Position numbers and translations under genes: made by a program. A stretch of 64,000 nt of DNA, taken from Cladorrhinum sp. PSN259 (taxonomy: Eukaryota > Ascomycota > Sordariomycetes > Sordariales > Podosporaceae). The stretch lies in the NCBI GenBank assembly GCA_033725935.1, contig MU867066.1, forward strand, positions 248,001-312,000, given 5' to 3'. Below the pieces are notes generated by a model that was given only the letters and a program-made list of their open reading frames with translations, was not told where the DNA came from and did not search any database. This document shows positions 12,052 through 23,649 of this stretch, piece by piece; the first letter of the stretch is position 1; each line of letters opens with the position of its first letter.

Positions 12052-12349
12052 GGTTTGCCAGAGTAGGAGGCAGCTTGGAGTGTGGGCGGCGCCGAGTAAC
12101 CTTGGAACCAGACTTCTTGTCCTATTATCACTAACGATGTAAGGGAAGAATAAATTTACAAGGGCAAGTACCAAGATATTTGTACCGACTTTCGACGTTC
12201 AAGCCGCGGCGACCCTAGGTGCCCATCACAAATGTCACGTGTTTGATCTTGTTTGATCTACACAGCTTAACCGTGAGGTCGATAACGTCGAGGAATCTGC
12301 CTTTGATCGGCTTGAACAGATTGCGGCTGTGCACTGTATTACCTAGCTA

Positions 12350-12747
12350 CAGTCAGACCTACAAATAAGCATACGAGACATAAGCATAACCTCGGTATAC
12401 CGGTCAAAATCCCGGATCCCATTTTTTATTACTTTGGGAAATACCGATAAACCTGTCTACTACGATTATGCTTATTTACCGCTGCTTAGTCACGATACAT
12501 ATGCTTATAGTAAGGGATTTTTTTCAGCACCTTGCCTTGATCCTTTCCATCAAACCTCCCTAGAATATCTAAAAATCGCATTAAAAAAACACAAAAAATT
12601 ATTGATGCTTCAGTTTGGCCTGGTTATGGGTGCCAAGATCTATTTGTAAAGCAATGCCAAGAAAACTGCTATTAAGCATAAGCTCGGAATACCGGTCAAA
12701 ATCATGGTTCCCGACTCGGACCTGATGCTGATGTGAAGGTCTGACTG
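12350..12747. mobile_element. 398-bp MITE with TA target duplication (Tc1/mariner-pogo type)
   Basis: The element starts CAGTCAGACCTACAAATAAG and ends in the inverse of CAGTCAGACCTTCACATCAG. The 24-bp ends match at about 20 positions, the first 11 perfectly. A TA dinucleotide flanks each side (12348-12349 and 12748-12749), as expected for Tc1/mariner or pogo/Fot1 insertion. A subterminal motif, ATACCGGTCAAAATC, occurs at both ends in the same orientation (12398 and 12690 areas). The interior is AT-rich and encodes no transposase. It is therefore a non-autonomous element; no second copy is in the window. Confidence 0.8.
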
Positions 12748-13467
12748 TATCTGGCCAACAGGGGTATTGGCAGCCATAGGAGTGTGTAGGCAAGGCAGAT
12801 TATCTGGCCCCCACGTTACAGTTTAATATCAAGCCATCGTCTAAATCTTGGTCAGCGTTTGTCTCTTTCTGCAAGAAGGTTGCCCAAGCCACTCGGCACT
12901 GGATATCCCCCAATCCCCTCGAGCAGGAGAATGCAACCAACCATTACAATGTTTCACGGACCGGAAACTCCCGCCACGCAACATCCCTCTTGAGCCCCTC
13001 CAAAACCATCCTTATCTTTCACAGTGTAGTTGTGGTTGGACAAAGTGCGGTATTTGCATCCCTGAACGTCCCCTAATTAGCTTATCTGACAATTCTCGAA
13101 AAGATTGTTTGCTCCCTTGACGAAGCGGTCCATGGATATCAATGGCCAAGTGCGTGACCCGTGGCAAAGTAATCATCCGTTTTATCCACTGCACAGCATG
13201 AACGCGTCAAATTTCAAACTTTGTCAGGCTGTGATTTTGAAGACATACTGGCACGTCATCCACAATGGATTGATGCCAAATGGGAAAGAATATGGAGGAT
13301 GGAGCTGATGTGGCCCTAAAGAGAAGGTCCTCTGAAAAGAAGTAGTTCATATCTCAAAATCTCAGTATACGCAATTAAAAGAATAACAATTATAATAATA
13401 ATAAAAAAACAAGTGTTGGCTAGATTCCACAGAATTCCAAAGGAGCTGAATATTCCTGTATTCTAAC
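12748..13467. other. Intergenic region, no gene supported
   Basis: 720 nt between the MITE and the 3' end of the next gene. The stretch around 13370-13430 is A-rich. No coding frame with recognisable character, RNA gene or repeat was found. Confidence 0.55.
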
Positions 13468-14711
13468 TCAAGAAAGTGTTTCTGGCGTGCTTCTTCCCGA
13501 AGGCTTCATGTGCTGCAATGCTACATCGCTAGCCCCAAGGTCCTCGTGATGTAAAGTTGGGTGCGTCGAAGTCCGGTGATTTTTAGACATCCCCGCCGTC
13601 TGACTTCTGTCTGTTGATAGCTTCTCTGCGACCAAGGCGCGGAGGACCGGAACTGAGGAGGCTATAACGGTGGCAGCGAGCTCAGCTTCACCCCATATAG
13701 CTAGAAAGCTTCCGGTATCTATACATTTCGTCAGTCACTCAGGGCTGTGACGCAATTTATTGAGCATTTTCATATTGCAAGTCTTACATGTGACGTCCAT
13801 ATCTAGCATTGTCGGCAGGTAAGTGCATTTGACAATGGCGACACCTCCGGCACTGTGCCCTTGCGTGTTAGCATGATATCCTCGGCGTGGGTGGAGGAGG
13901 TGGGTTCCTACAAGATACCCAAGCTCATGGAAACTATCACCGCAGCCTTCTCCCGTGTCTTCATCACCAGGTCCTTGATTGCGTACCATGCAAGCAGAGA
14001 GAGAGCAAAGTCCATAGCCGCCGAATAAGCTTGAATAACATGTCAGCGACAGGAACACCGGGTGGGAACCAAGCAACAGCGATCTTACCATTAGCCAGTA
14101 TGTCGAAATTGACCACCAAGGCATAGCTCCAACATTTTCCCTTGATAGAGGGGTTCCAGGCTGCTGCTAAAGGCGAGCAGTAAATCCAGTGAACTAATGC
14201 GGTCCAAAAGAAGAGCAAATTCATTGAAATAATGATACCCCAGACGACCTTCTTTGTCCAAAGCTGTGTGACCCGGAGCAGCGTGATGGCGAAACTGGTC
14301 TTGCTCCAACTCAATGCCGTAACGGTAAAGGTCAGACTGATCTGGCCCAGGAGAACCATGTCCGGGATATGGGTGGGATCAACAAACATGATGTGTTTGC
14401 CGTATCCGATCGAAACCATCTTTGTCACAACGCATACATTACCCAACATGAGTGCCTATCGACAGATTAGTGCCTATTTCCAGCCAAATAGGGAATTCAA
14501 ACGAATGTAAACCTACCCATGACGCCATCAAGACATGGTCGTCGTACCACAGATATCGTCCTCGCCAGACCTTTGCATAGACGCGAAGCCCGAGAAATAT
14601 TCCCGAGACTACTAACAGAATCCAGAGCACAACCAAGGTCGCTCTTCCATTATCTTGGGCCTCCGATTTTGGGTCCGAGATTGCCGATTTAGGTAACAAA
14701 ATAGTTGCCAT
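13468..14711 (-). CDS. Rhodopsin-like 7-TM integral membrane protein, five exons
   Basis: Exons 14517-14711, 14089-14455, 13912-14029, 13788-13852 and 13468-13718 give 331 aa. All four introns (59-69 nt) have GT..AG ends and keep phase, and the third has a perfect CTAAC branch site. The joined protein shows the family pattern: LWYDDHVLMASW in TM2, SIGYGKHI, WSKTSFAITLLRVT, CSPLAAAWNP...GKCWSY, NFDILANAYSAAMDFALSLLAWYAIKDL, KTREKAAVIVSMSLGI, and a last helix with IWGEAELAATVIASSVPVLRALV. The C-terminus is a short polar tail. The continuous long frames visible here miss exons 3-5, so an automatic single-ORF call would truncate it. Function beyond probable plasma-membrane receptor or sensor is unknown. 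It is a distant relative of the protein encoded at 4248-5398. Confidence 0.88.
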
Positions 14712-16360
14712 CGTTTGCCTGGCCTGGTAAGCTGTGTCACGGTCTTGGTGAAGGCAAGCTTAAAAACCGCAATCGAGAAGACGGGGGGATTAAGAGATGA
14801 TACGTCGGGGGATATTACACACCGACCGGTGGACACAGCATCCTTGCCCCCCTGCACAACCGGTGAGGGCGTCTGTGCACCATGTAGGTCCTGTAGCGCG
14901 GGCTAGTCTTGCGACGGTCGAAGAACGCAGAAGGCTAGACCCGATCTTGAATAGGGGAGGGACAAGACCCGCAGCCAAAGGGGTGGGAAATAGAGGCCTT
15001 GGCGATGATTAGCGCAACGGGAGGTACCGCAAATGCCATGGTTCTCTGCCTCTTATTTGCTGCAGCCTGCAGCCCAGCTCCTTCCTTTTTGCACCAGATG
15101 GCGGCGTCGCTCGGACTCGAGTACGTAGTGTACCTTTCCCCGGTTTCATCTTGCAAGCCAGAGAGGGGTGGAGCTCGCCTTTCCTGGGGAAAGACGGAAG
15201 GGAGATCAACACTTTAGCCGAACCAGATTGTGCCAATTTTCACTCTTTCGCCACTTGCACATAGCTACAAGCCCTCCTGCCTCTCGGGTATGAGAAGTGG
15301 CTTGCACCATTTTGCAATGATGGGCTAAAAGAAAGCTAAAAACATGCAAACTAATGTCAGAAAAAAAGAAGAAGAAAAAAAGAAATAAAAAATCTGCTAA
15401 AAGTAGTAGAGAGCTAACGCGGTGGAGTTTGGATCTGTCAATCAAAGACCCGAGAGTCTGGTCGGCCGAGGGGCCCCTTCCCTTCCAGGCACGCCAGGTT
15501 ACCTGCCCTGCTAAAACTTACCAGGTTGTCTCATTTCCGCCCTGCACGCACTAATGAAAGCGGATTAGTAGCTGCGGTATGGCCTGGTGTGGGGCGCGCG
15601 CATTTATTGGTAACGTTATTGGATTGGTTGGTTGATAAAGTGTGTGTGAGCGTGCTGGTTTGGTTTAGTTTTGAACTCGAGAAGCAAGTTTAAAACTGTG
15701 CTCCCCGCGAGGTTTTTTCAGCCGCAGCGGTTTTCACCGAAAGGAAAATTAAAAACATTTCTTCCCGGCACACACACGCACTTTTCGATCGCCCATCACG
15801 TGGATTACCGGCCTTGACCACATAAACACCATGCCCCACCAGGCAGCACAAGAGGGGGGACTGGCGTCGTTCGACATTGCTGATGGCAGCGATTAGGTCT
15901 AGACCAAGCAAAATACTTTCCGAAAATCTCACAAATAATCGAGTTGTCAATTCAATCATGTATTCTTCTTCCTCTCAAATCCCGAGACCATGGGGTTGCG
16001 TCTCTTGCCGCGCTCTATTCGATGAAGCATTCCGCCTGTCGCTGGGTAAGAGCTGAGACGATTCACCCACTCAACTTTAAACACAACCGTTGATACCATT
16101 CACTTGTATGTTGTGGCACAGCACGTGAATATTTTGCCCAATCCGCAACCGTGTGAACCAAGCCGCGCGCACGCGTTTGTTGGTCGCTCCGGATTTGGAC
16201 CGCCGGCCCCGGATTTAACTCGCGCGACGAAGCAACTGGTATAATTCCAGCCAACATCAAAATCTACATGCCTATAAATTCCTTACAGACATCATGACTT
16301 GATTTTGAATTTCTGTCTCTCACCAAAAGAAAAACCAAGAACCTAAATCCAAAGCCCGCA
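14712..16360. other. Intergenic region, no gene supported
   Basis: 1.65 kb shared upstream region of two divergent genes. It contains an A/G-rich low-complexity run near 15358-15395. Small ORFs here overlap each other on both strands without recognisable product. No tRNA or repeat pair was seen. Confidence 0.55.
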
Positions 16361-17261
16361 ATGTCACCTGCAACCCTCACAAACCACAACATCATCGTCC
16401 ACCGCGGCTTCCCCACGACACCATCCCACGCGTGGTCCCCCTTCGTCAACAAGCTCGAACTCCGCCTCCGCCTCGACTCGGTCCCTTACTCCCTCGCCGT
16501 CGGCACCCCCCGCGCCGCACCCCGCGGCAAAATCCCATACATATCCACCGATTTATACCCAGGTCAACTCCTCGGAGACACGACGCTCATTTCCCACAGA
16601 CTCATCGCTTGCGACATCCTAACGGACCTCAATGCGAACTTGACGCCCCAACAAAAAGCCCAAGACCTCGCTTTGCGCGCGCTGTTGGAGGATAAACTCT
16701 ACTTTTTCCAAGCGAGGGAGCGGTGGGTAGATAATTACTACGCCATGCGGGACGGGGTCATGAGTCAGATTCCGTATCCGTTGAGGGTGCTGGTCGGGAA
16801 TTTCTTTGCGTATAAAAGTGTGGTTAGCATGTTGTGGGGACAGGGGACGGGGCGGTACACCGATGAGGAAGCTAAGCGGCTGAAGGGGGAGGTGTGGGAG
16901 GGTGTTGATGCTTTGGTTGAGGAGGCTAGGAGGAAATCATATGTGTCGTCGTCAGCTTCTGAAGAGGCAAAAGGGAAGAAGATGAAAAAAGTGCCGTTTT
17001 GGGTTCTGGGAGGGGAGCAGCCGACCGAGGCGGATGCGAGTTTGTACGGGTTTGTGGTTTCGTGTTTGGTTTGCGATGCGTGAGTTTTTTTTTTTAATAC
17101 CAAAAAGAAGATGTGTGAAGTAAAAGTGGAAGCTGACATTGTGAGACAGGGCACCCGAGAGTCAAGAGATTGTGAGAAAGTATCCGGCTTTGGTCGACTA
17201 TGCGAGGAGGATACATGATGCGTATTTTGAGGATTACGAGCTGTGGGAGGAGACGGTGTGA
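16361..17261 (+). CDS. GST-fold protein, FAX/metaxin-like
   Basis: Exons 16361-17079 and 17150-17261, joined across a 70-nt intron (GTGAGT donor, CAG acceptor), give 276 aa. The N-terminal thioredoxin-like half has the layout HNIIVHRGFP..., PFVNKLELRLRL...Y, and GKIPYI (the cis-proline site of GSTs). It is followed by LGDTTLISHRL and an all-helical C-terminal half with PTEADASLYGFV, a motif typical of failed-axon-connections and metaxin-like GSTs. Exon 2 supplies the final helices (YPALVDYARRIHDAYF). A catalytic Ser/Tyr/Cys of classical GSTs is not evident, so a detoxifying activity is only possible, not shown. A lysine/serine-rich insert sits near residue 200. The protein is probably cytosolic or mitochondrial-surface. 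Confidence 0.82.
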
Positions 17262-18357
17262 GAGTGGTAGCGCGGTCGTTGTGGTATAGCACTGCTCGGT
17301 GAAAAGCAAGAGATTGCATGGAAATATAGCTCAATTCGCACAACGCTTTCTCCCTACAGTCCCTTCTGACTTTTCCTCAGTAGACCCCATATTACTGGCT
17401 GCCTGCAGCGTCTCCCCAGCCTTGGGAGTGGCAGCCCTGGAAGGAGGACTATCCTTGACAACCCCAACCCCGGAATACTAGGCAAAGGCGTCGTCCTCCT
17501 ATTCTCACCAGGAGAAGGCGCAAATCAGCCTCGGAAGCCCGGTTACTAGCCAGTCCTCTGTCGTTGGCTTCAATCATTTCCATGCTGCCTGTTTCAGTTG
17601 GCCGCCGAGCAAAAGTCAGCGGGACGGTATCTTCGAACTCAGATGGCTCAGTCAGAGATCGAGCAATATGCTGTACCACTGCAGCTCGGCGGCAGACGGA
17701 ACCACGTCTCCGGAGAGATGGCCAAATTCGGCAATGGTGGAGCTGGGAGTTACAACCATTTGTTTGTCTGCCTTTTGTGCCTCTTATTGACAACTGAAGG
17801 GGGTTGGGAGTCTTTTTTCATGATTTTGAGAGCGGTGTGCGCTGCCTCGTGATGGCGTTTTGGTTCGAGGCGTTGTGACATTGGGTGCATATTTTACGCC
17901 GTCGTAGTAGTCTCCCTTTTGCCCAACTCAGTTAATGCTTGAACTTTTAAAATACTAAAAGTTCCATGCACGGGACCACATACCATCATACTCTGCGAGC
18001 GATGTCAGACTCGGATTTGCTACGCCCTAATAGTAGACTAGGTGGATACATGTAGTCTGTACGAATGGGTCCTAATCTGTTGGCCTGAAACGAGGTGGCC
18101 TCTGAAGGCTGCGCCACGGCGGGCGCCAATCATTTGGACGTGCTTCTGCATCAAACACAGTGCACGGCAATGCTTGGCCAAGTCGTGGGCCAAACTCAAG
18201 CAGTGCAGTCTGGAACCAACCGGAACTGGGCCAGGGCAGAAGGAGTATTTATTCAAGTTACAGTCCCGAACATTTTTATTTTTATTTTTATTTTTCAGAT
18301 ACAAATTCAACCTCACAGATAAATATCCCTTGTTATTGTTTCTTCAAAAATCACAAA
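17262..18357. other. Intergenic region, no gene supported
   Basis: 1.1 kb between two genes on the same strand. A T-rich TTTTTA repeat run lies at about 18268-18297, just 5' of the Nudix start and probably in its 5' leader. No other feature was recognised. Confidence 0.55.
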
Positions 18358-18915
18358 ATGGCAGAACTCGCAGCTTTCAGCTTTGATCACGATTCATCCG
18401 TCAACGACTTTGCAAACTCCAAAGCGTCCTATCTCGCCGCTCATCCAGAGGCACCCTTCGGTTACATCGCCACAAGCAGTCTGGTGGTGCACACGAGAAT
18501 TCCTTTCCTTCCCCGAATTCTACTCATTCAGCGCGCAGCCGACGACGAAGACCCAAACTTGTGGGAGGGACCCGGAGGAGCATGCGATGACGAAGATGAG
18601 ACTATCCTCCACGCCGCCGCTCGTGAACTCCGGGAAGAGGCCGGTCTTGAGGTTGCTCGCGTCAGCGGAGTCGTTGGTGAACCCTGGTTTTTCACCCTCG
18701 ACGACGGCAAGAAGGTCTGCCAGTTCACTTTCGCCGTGAAAGTGAAGGGGGATAACGGCACGACCGACCTAAATGTTGTGCTGGATCCTCGTGAGCATCA
18801 GCGTTATGTTTGGGCGAGCGAATCGGAAGTCAAAGCGAAGAAGGCGGGTGACGTGGAATTGGTCTTTACGAGCGAGACGGTTGAGCGCAACGTACTTGCG
18901 GCATTTAAATCGTGA
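18358..18915 (+). CDS. Nudix hydrolase domain protein
   Basis: Single exon, 185 aa. The Nudix box lies near residues 79-106, with the catalytic helix REL-R-EE-AGL intact. The metal-binding glutamates are present, and the preceding loop GGACDDEDE is one residue longer than the textbook GX5E spacing. Nudix enzymes hydrolyse nucleoside diphosphates linked to another moiety, using Mg or Mn. The exact substrate cannot be read. The start ATG at 18358 follows a poly-A leader; the frame is open upstream, but that region is low-complexity. No targeting signal, so probably cytosolic. It converges with the HET gene, with 109 nt between the stops. Confidence 0.9.
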   Translation: MAELAAFSFDHDSSVNDFANSKASYLAAHPEAPFGYIATSSLVVHTRIPFLPRILLIQRAADDEDPNLWEGPGGACDDEDETILHAAARELREEAGLEVARVSGVVGEPWFFTLDDGKKVCQFTFAVKVKGDNGTTDLNVVLDPREHQRYVWASESEVKAKKAGDVELVFTSETVERNVLAAFKS

Positions 18916-19024
18916 TGGGGAGTGAGTCTTGAGAGCAGTGAGAGCTGCTGAGAATAGTTTTTTTTGCATGGGAGAGGAGGGTGCATGTAGATGTAACGAG
19001 TTAACAATATGGAAAATGGATATT

Positions 19025-21019
19025 TTAAACCACCTCAAACACCTTCTCAACAAGTCCTTTATGTGCAAGCGGATCCATCGCTTCCCCCTTCATCAGCCCG
19101 TGAACATAACATTCCCCAACGAGCAAGTAACGGTTGTCTCCTCCGGGCAAAGGTCTGAGGCAAAACGGGACTTTGACACCAAGGAAAACACAGACTATGT
19201 CCCCTGGCTCCAACGTCGCGGGCCCCAAAACAAAATGCCCCCTTTTGGTCCTTGCAAAGACTCGGCTGTCTGCCGCTGAGGTAGCCCATCGGCTCCACTC
19301 ATTACTGTCGCCTTCATCCTCCGCCACCTCGGCCATCTTGTGCAGATCTGGTGATATCTTGCTCGAGTCTGCCCCTACTGTCGATACGATATACCTTGCT
19401 GCCTTCTCCAACCACGTTAAGTCTGGGACCTCGTGGTATGGGACAGAGTTGTGCCCAGCCGCCTGCACACAGCCATTGCTGAGGGTCTGCATGAAGGCAA
19501 AGAAGGCTGTGTCGCCATTTGGATGATATGTGTCGTCCAGATTGAACTGGCCCTTTTGGCAAACTTCGTGCCAGAGCCGCTCTACCATGGTTGTTTGATG
19601 GTCAGAGGATTGCTTTCGGTAAAAGTCCTCTGATACGAGCTGTCGAGAGCATGCCTCGATGGTGTCAATATCCATGCCGTGGACTTGGAGGACCGGGAGA
19701 CCACTATCTCCCTCCAGGACTGTGATTTTGGGAGCTGAATCGCCGTGGGCCCGGAGCGGGCAGATTGGTTCCGCCAGAATGATGCCGTCTGACCGTCTCC
19801 AGTCTGGTACCCATGATGGCAGCCTGTGTTCATCCTTGAGCAAGTCTGACACGGTTTGGCAGCTGGACGTGGCAGAAGGAAGATTGGGAAGAGGATGCTG
19901 TACTGATGCAAGCAAAATGTAAGCGGCCGTGGGATTCTCCTTCAATATGCGCACAGCAACGTCGATATACGTCTGCTCGACGGTCTTTGTGTAATCAGCA
20001 GTAATTGATATGCGCCCGCAGCTGAGGCGATGCATCAAGTGGGTAGAAAAGTGACCGAGGAAAGCAAAAACACGGTCCCTGTCGTCGCTAAACTGGAGGT
20101 GGCGCGATCGTTGAAGTTCGTAGATAAAGTTGTACCGGTTCGCGTGGTGAGTGTTGTCGCAAGGTGGTATGAACCTTTGGTACAGGTAGGAGATATCGGA
20201 CGTGCTGATGCCTAGTGCGTTGCGGAGACGGTGATACCCCTTCAGTCTGTTGCACACGGTTGCCAACATGCCCCATTCAATTCGGGCGTCCCCCCAGTGC
20301 ATCGTTGCTGGTGTGCTCGTGCCGATTTCCTGTACGATCCATCCACGTCTGAACTACAATCGTCCACTGGTTGTCAGTTTCTAGGTCACCCTGAGGCAAT
20401 GTGGCTTTGAACTCACCCATGCATGATCTGTCAAGGCATGTAAATTCTGGTGGTTCTCCCTGATGTATGTCTCGAGCTCGTCGGTGCTGGAAACGGTCCG
20501 AGGAGATAAAAGTTGGCCGTCTGCCGCCACGGAACCATTCACACCTCCAAGGAGAGAATCGAGCTTTCTGATTAGCTTGAAGCATGATTCGGCCTTGTTT
20601 TCCGGATCCAGCCCGAGCCACACGAGGACATGGATCGCATCCCGATATATCCTGTCCATGAACTGCACCTGCTGACTCCTCTCGACGAGATCTTGCTGGT
20701 TTATGCAGCATTGATCTGCCCAGATCCGACGGGGGCGGTCTGGAAGACGCAGATACCGCAACGCAGCGGTAATCGAGCTGCCCCTGAGTACGAGTAATGC
20801 TTCGTTATTGTCCGTGTTTCGAAGCAGGATCTCGTTTGCGCTTCCATCTGGCAAGCCTGCGCCGGCCCAGACGTATGAAAGTGCCTCATAACTGCCTGCA
20901 GAGGCGATCGGGACGATTGAAAGCTCTCCTCTCAAGGGGTCGTTCGGTTTTCCAGCATCTAGTGTAAGCAGTCGAATGGTGCCTTTCTCACTTAATGGCC
21001 GATACCGGTACTTGTCCAT
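19025..21019 (-). CDS. HET-domain protein
   Basis: Exons 20417-21019 and 19025-20353, separated by a 63-nt intron (20354-20416; GTGAGT..TAG), give 643 aa. HET landmarks are SYEALSYVWAGAG, then RIWADQCCINQQDLVERSQQVQFMDRIYRDAIHVLVWLG, and after the splice FRRGWIVQEIGTSTPATMHWGD. C-terminal family blocks follow: DDRDRVFAFLGHFS, ITADYTKTVEQTYIDVAVRIL, and near the end GDIVCVFLGVKVPFCLRP with the terminal YVHGLMKGEAM, common in Sordariomycete HET proteins. It is an incompatibility-type death effector by family. No partner domain such as NACHT is attached. The first ATG at 21019 is used. Confidence 0.9.
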
Positions 21020-22041
21020 CGAATGCGTGTATTCTTTTGTCTGTTCAAGTTAAAAGTGATGGTTTGGTGGTCAGAAATTTAGGTAATGGTGACTGGACTG
21101 TGACCAAAGTTATGTATCTAAAGATGGAAGTATACAGGTAATGCCTCCCAGCTTCCCGCCCGGTTTGCGTGTGTAATAAAATGTAAAAAGTGCAAGAAAT
21201 CCGCCTTACCCAATTTGCCGCATACATGTAGTCATGCTCAATGTTTTGACAAGACCTCCCTCCATTTGCGCCTCCGAAAATTCACAGTCTCCTGACTTGC
21301 CAGCGGTCCTATTTCAGGTGCGCTGCCGATCCTTCCGGGCCACCAATGCTGGCGTCCTAGGCCAATCGTCATTGTTGAGTGTGCCTCACTACACGTGGTG
21401 GCTGTTGGGAATCTTGGCATGCTGACAGCTAGTTCAGCATGTGTGACTGTCATAAACGATGAACCCAGCGAAGCCGGGCAATGAAGAACGAGGCTGCATA
21501 CTCGGGATCTACGAGCCAATGGACGGCTTACTTTAAATTTAGTTCTTACCAGATGCGTGTTTCGATTATGGAATGCGCGGTAAGTTTGCGGCACTGATTT
21601 AACTCTGCCAAACTTTTACCCAATGAGGACTACATATATCGACTGTCATTTGGGGGCGAAAAGTACTTAGCCGTACATCCACACACACCTGATGTCTGGT
21701 GGTTCACCACCTGTGTGAACCTTGAAACTTGGAGTTGTTTCAAATCCATTTTGCGAACTTGTAGCTTCTGCCCAAATTATCCTCATACCATCAAACCCTT
21801 CGGCCGCATATCTGAAGGCCCTCGTTGATTGTTATAGAAATCCCCTAAATCTTCGTCGCCGCAGAGCCTTGCCCGTACTCATGTATATATCTCTGTAAAA
21901 CCAGTCTGAATCAAAGATGCTAATCAAGACAAAACATCGTTCCTGTTCCATCAAGGAAGACCTAAACTGTTGAACTAACCGAGTCCAATTCATCCCACAT
22001 ACCAGTTGACACTATTTTATTACCACCACTCAGCTTTCACC
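21020..22041. other. Intergenic region, no gene supported
   Basis: 1.02 kb divergent upstream region shared by the HET gene and the RelA/SpoT-ankyrin gene. No recognisable coding or repeat content. Confidence 0.55.
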
Positions 22042-23649
22042 ATGGCATCTGCACCAGTTCCCAGTCCCAGCTCTCAATGCAACCAGAAAGTCAAGTTATT
22101 TCTTGACGAGTACAAGAAGCCCCAGACCCAAAAGCTGTTCCAAGACCTGGCCGACGCCACCAAGCAAAAATGCGAGGAAATACTCACCACCTTGAACATC
22201 AAGGGCGTGGTCCAGAGCAGATCCAAAAAGTACCCCTCACTCGCGACGAAGCTCACCGGCATGGCCAAGGACCCCGAATTCGTGAGCTGGTCTGCCGGGG
22301 CCAGCAGCAACCCCAGCACTGATCCAAGACGAGGGCGCAGCGTCTACGAACACCCTGACATGGGTGATCTCTCTGGGGTGCGCATCGGCCTGTTTTTTCC
22401 CGACGACATCGCAATCGTTGGAAAGAGAATCAATCAAATCTTTGATATCTCGCATACATTTGGCACTGTCATTGACACCTCGCGAACTGCAGCTGCCGGA
22501 AGAAACGTCGACGTCCAGAAACACGCGCAGGGTCGCTGGGCAAGTGAAGGGCCGGACGGGAGGCCCGAGCACTGGGAGCACTACGGATACAAGTCCTGGC
22601 AGGTAGTCGTGACGTGGAAGCAGCAGGTTCTGCCCAAGTCGATCGAGGCGGGTATAATCGTTCCCCTGATGAGATCTTTCGGCTCCAAACCGCCACCGAG
22701 GATAGAGATCCAAGTCGGCACCATAGTAACCCAGGCCTGGGCAGAGGTGCAACACAACATCATCTACAAGAATCCCCGCAACATCCAAGCCACACCGACG
22801 ATGAAGCTAATGATCGATGCCATCAACGGTCTCGCAATCACAACAGACATCATGCTCAAGGAGCTACAGCGAAGCCAGGTCCAAGCGGAAAGGGAGGCAA
22901 CAGAGTGGCAAGCACTCGGCAAGAAACACCACCACCACCTGATGGCGCAAGCTTGCATGAGGGGGGATGTCCCTGCGGTGAAGGACCTGCTTCAAAAGGG
23001 GGTCGACGTAAACATTACGGGCGAAGACGGGCATCCGGTGCTTTGGCAGGCTTGCGGATATGGGCATTATGGTCTCGTGAGGGTGCTCCTCACGCAAACC
23101 GGAATCCAGGTCAATGTCAGAGGGAAGGACGATGGGCGAACACCGCTCTTTGCAGCTGTATCTGGCGGCGAGGATAAAATCGTCGAGCTGCTCATCCAGA
23201 AAGGAATCGAGATCAATGCCAGGGACAAGAACGGGCAGACAGCACTTTTCTTGGCTTGCGAGAAGCGCGATGCCATGATAGTGGACGTTCTTCTCAAGGG
23301 TGGGATTGACGCAAACATCAGGGACAAGCAAGGGTTGGCGGTGCTGCATATGGCTTGCCAGAATGGCGAAGAAAGAGTGTTGGAACGGCTTCTCCGCCAT
23401 CCAGGGCTGGATGCGAACTTGAGGGAGTCGCATGGGCTCACGGCACTTCATCTAGCTTCTAGATCTGGACGTGAAAAGATAGTCAGACTACTGCTCGCAT
23501 CGAGGAGGGTCGATGTGAACGCCAGGGATCCCGCTGGCGAGACAGCACTAGACTCTGCTACTACATGCGGACAACCCAAGGTTGCTGAGATTCTTAGAGC
23601 CGCAGGGGGTAAACCAGGTCGCGAAATCAGTCGCCCTACTGGTAGGTAG
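22042..23649 (+). CDS. RelA/SpoT-domain nucleotidyltransferase-like protein fused to ankyrin repeats
   Basis: Single exon, 535 aa from the ATG at 22042 (the frame runs 12 codons further upstream without an ATG). Residues about 25-280 resemble the (p)ppGpp synthetase fold: QSRSKKYPSLATKL (nucleotide-binding R/K set, residues 59-71), MGDLSGVRIGLFFPDD (acidic metal ligand D109), HYGYKSWQVVV (179-190), and RIEIQVGTIVTQAWAEVQHNIIYK (220-243). The last block keeps E222, Q224 and the W-AE-H helix. Where many synthetases have GYRxxH, this protein has GYKSWQ. Residues about 298-530 form seven ankyrin repeats. No hydrolase domain, TM segment or targeting signal was seen. Fungi are not known for a stringent response, so the activity (alarmone synthesis, pyrophosphorylation of RNA as in toxic small alarmone synthetases, or none) is open. 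Confidence 0.85.
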   Translation: MASAPVPSPSSQCNQKVKLFLDEYKKPQTQKLFQDLADATKQKCEEILTTLNIKGVVQSRSKKYPSLATKLTGMAKDPEFVSWSAGASSNPSTDPRRGRSVYEHPDMGDLSGVRIGLFFPDDIAIVGKRINQIFDISHTFGTVIDTSRTAAAGRNVDVQKHAQGRWASEGPDGRPEHWEHYGYKSWQVVVTWKQQVLPKSIEAGIIVPLMRSFGSKPPPRIEIQVGTIVTQAWAEVQHNIIYKNPRNIQATPTMKLMIDAINGLAITTDIMLKELQRSQVQAEREATEWQALGKKHHHHLMAQACMRGDVPAVKDLLQKGVDVNITGEDGHPVLWQACGYGHYGLVRVLLTQTGIQVNVRGKDDGRTPLFAAVSGGEDKIVELLIQKGIEINARDKNGQTALFLACEKRDAMIVDVLLKGGIDANIRDKQGLAVLHMACQNGEERVLERLLRHPGLDANLRESHGLTALHLASRSGREKIVRLLLASRRVDVNARDPAGETALDSATTCGQPKVAEILRAAGGKPGREISRPTGR

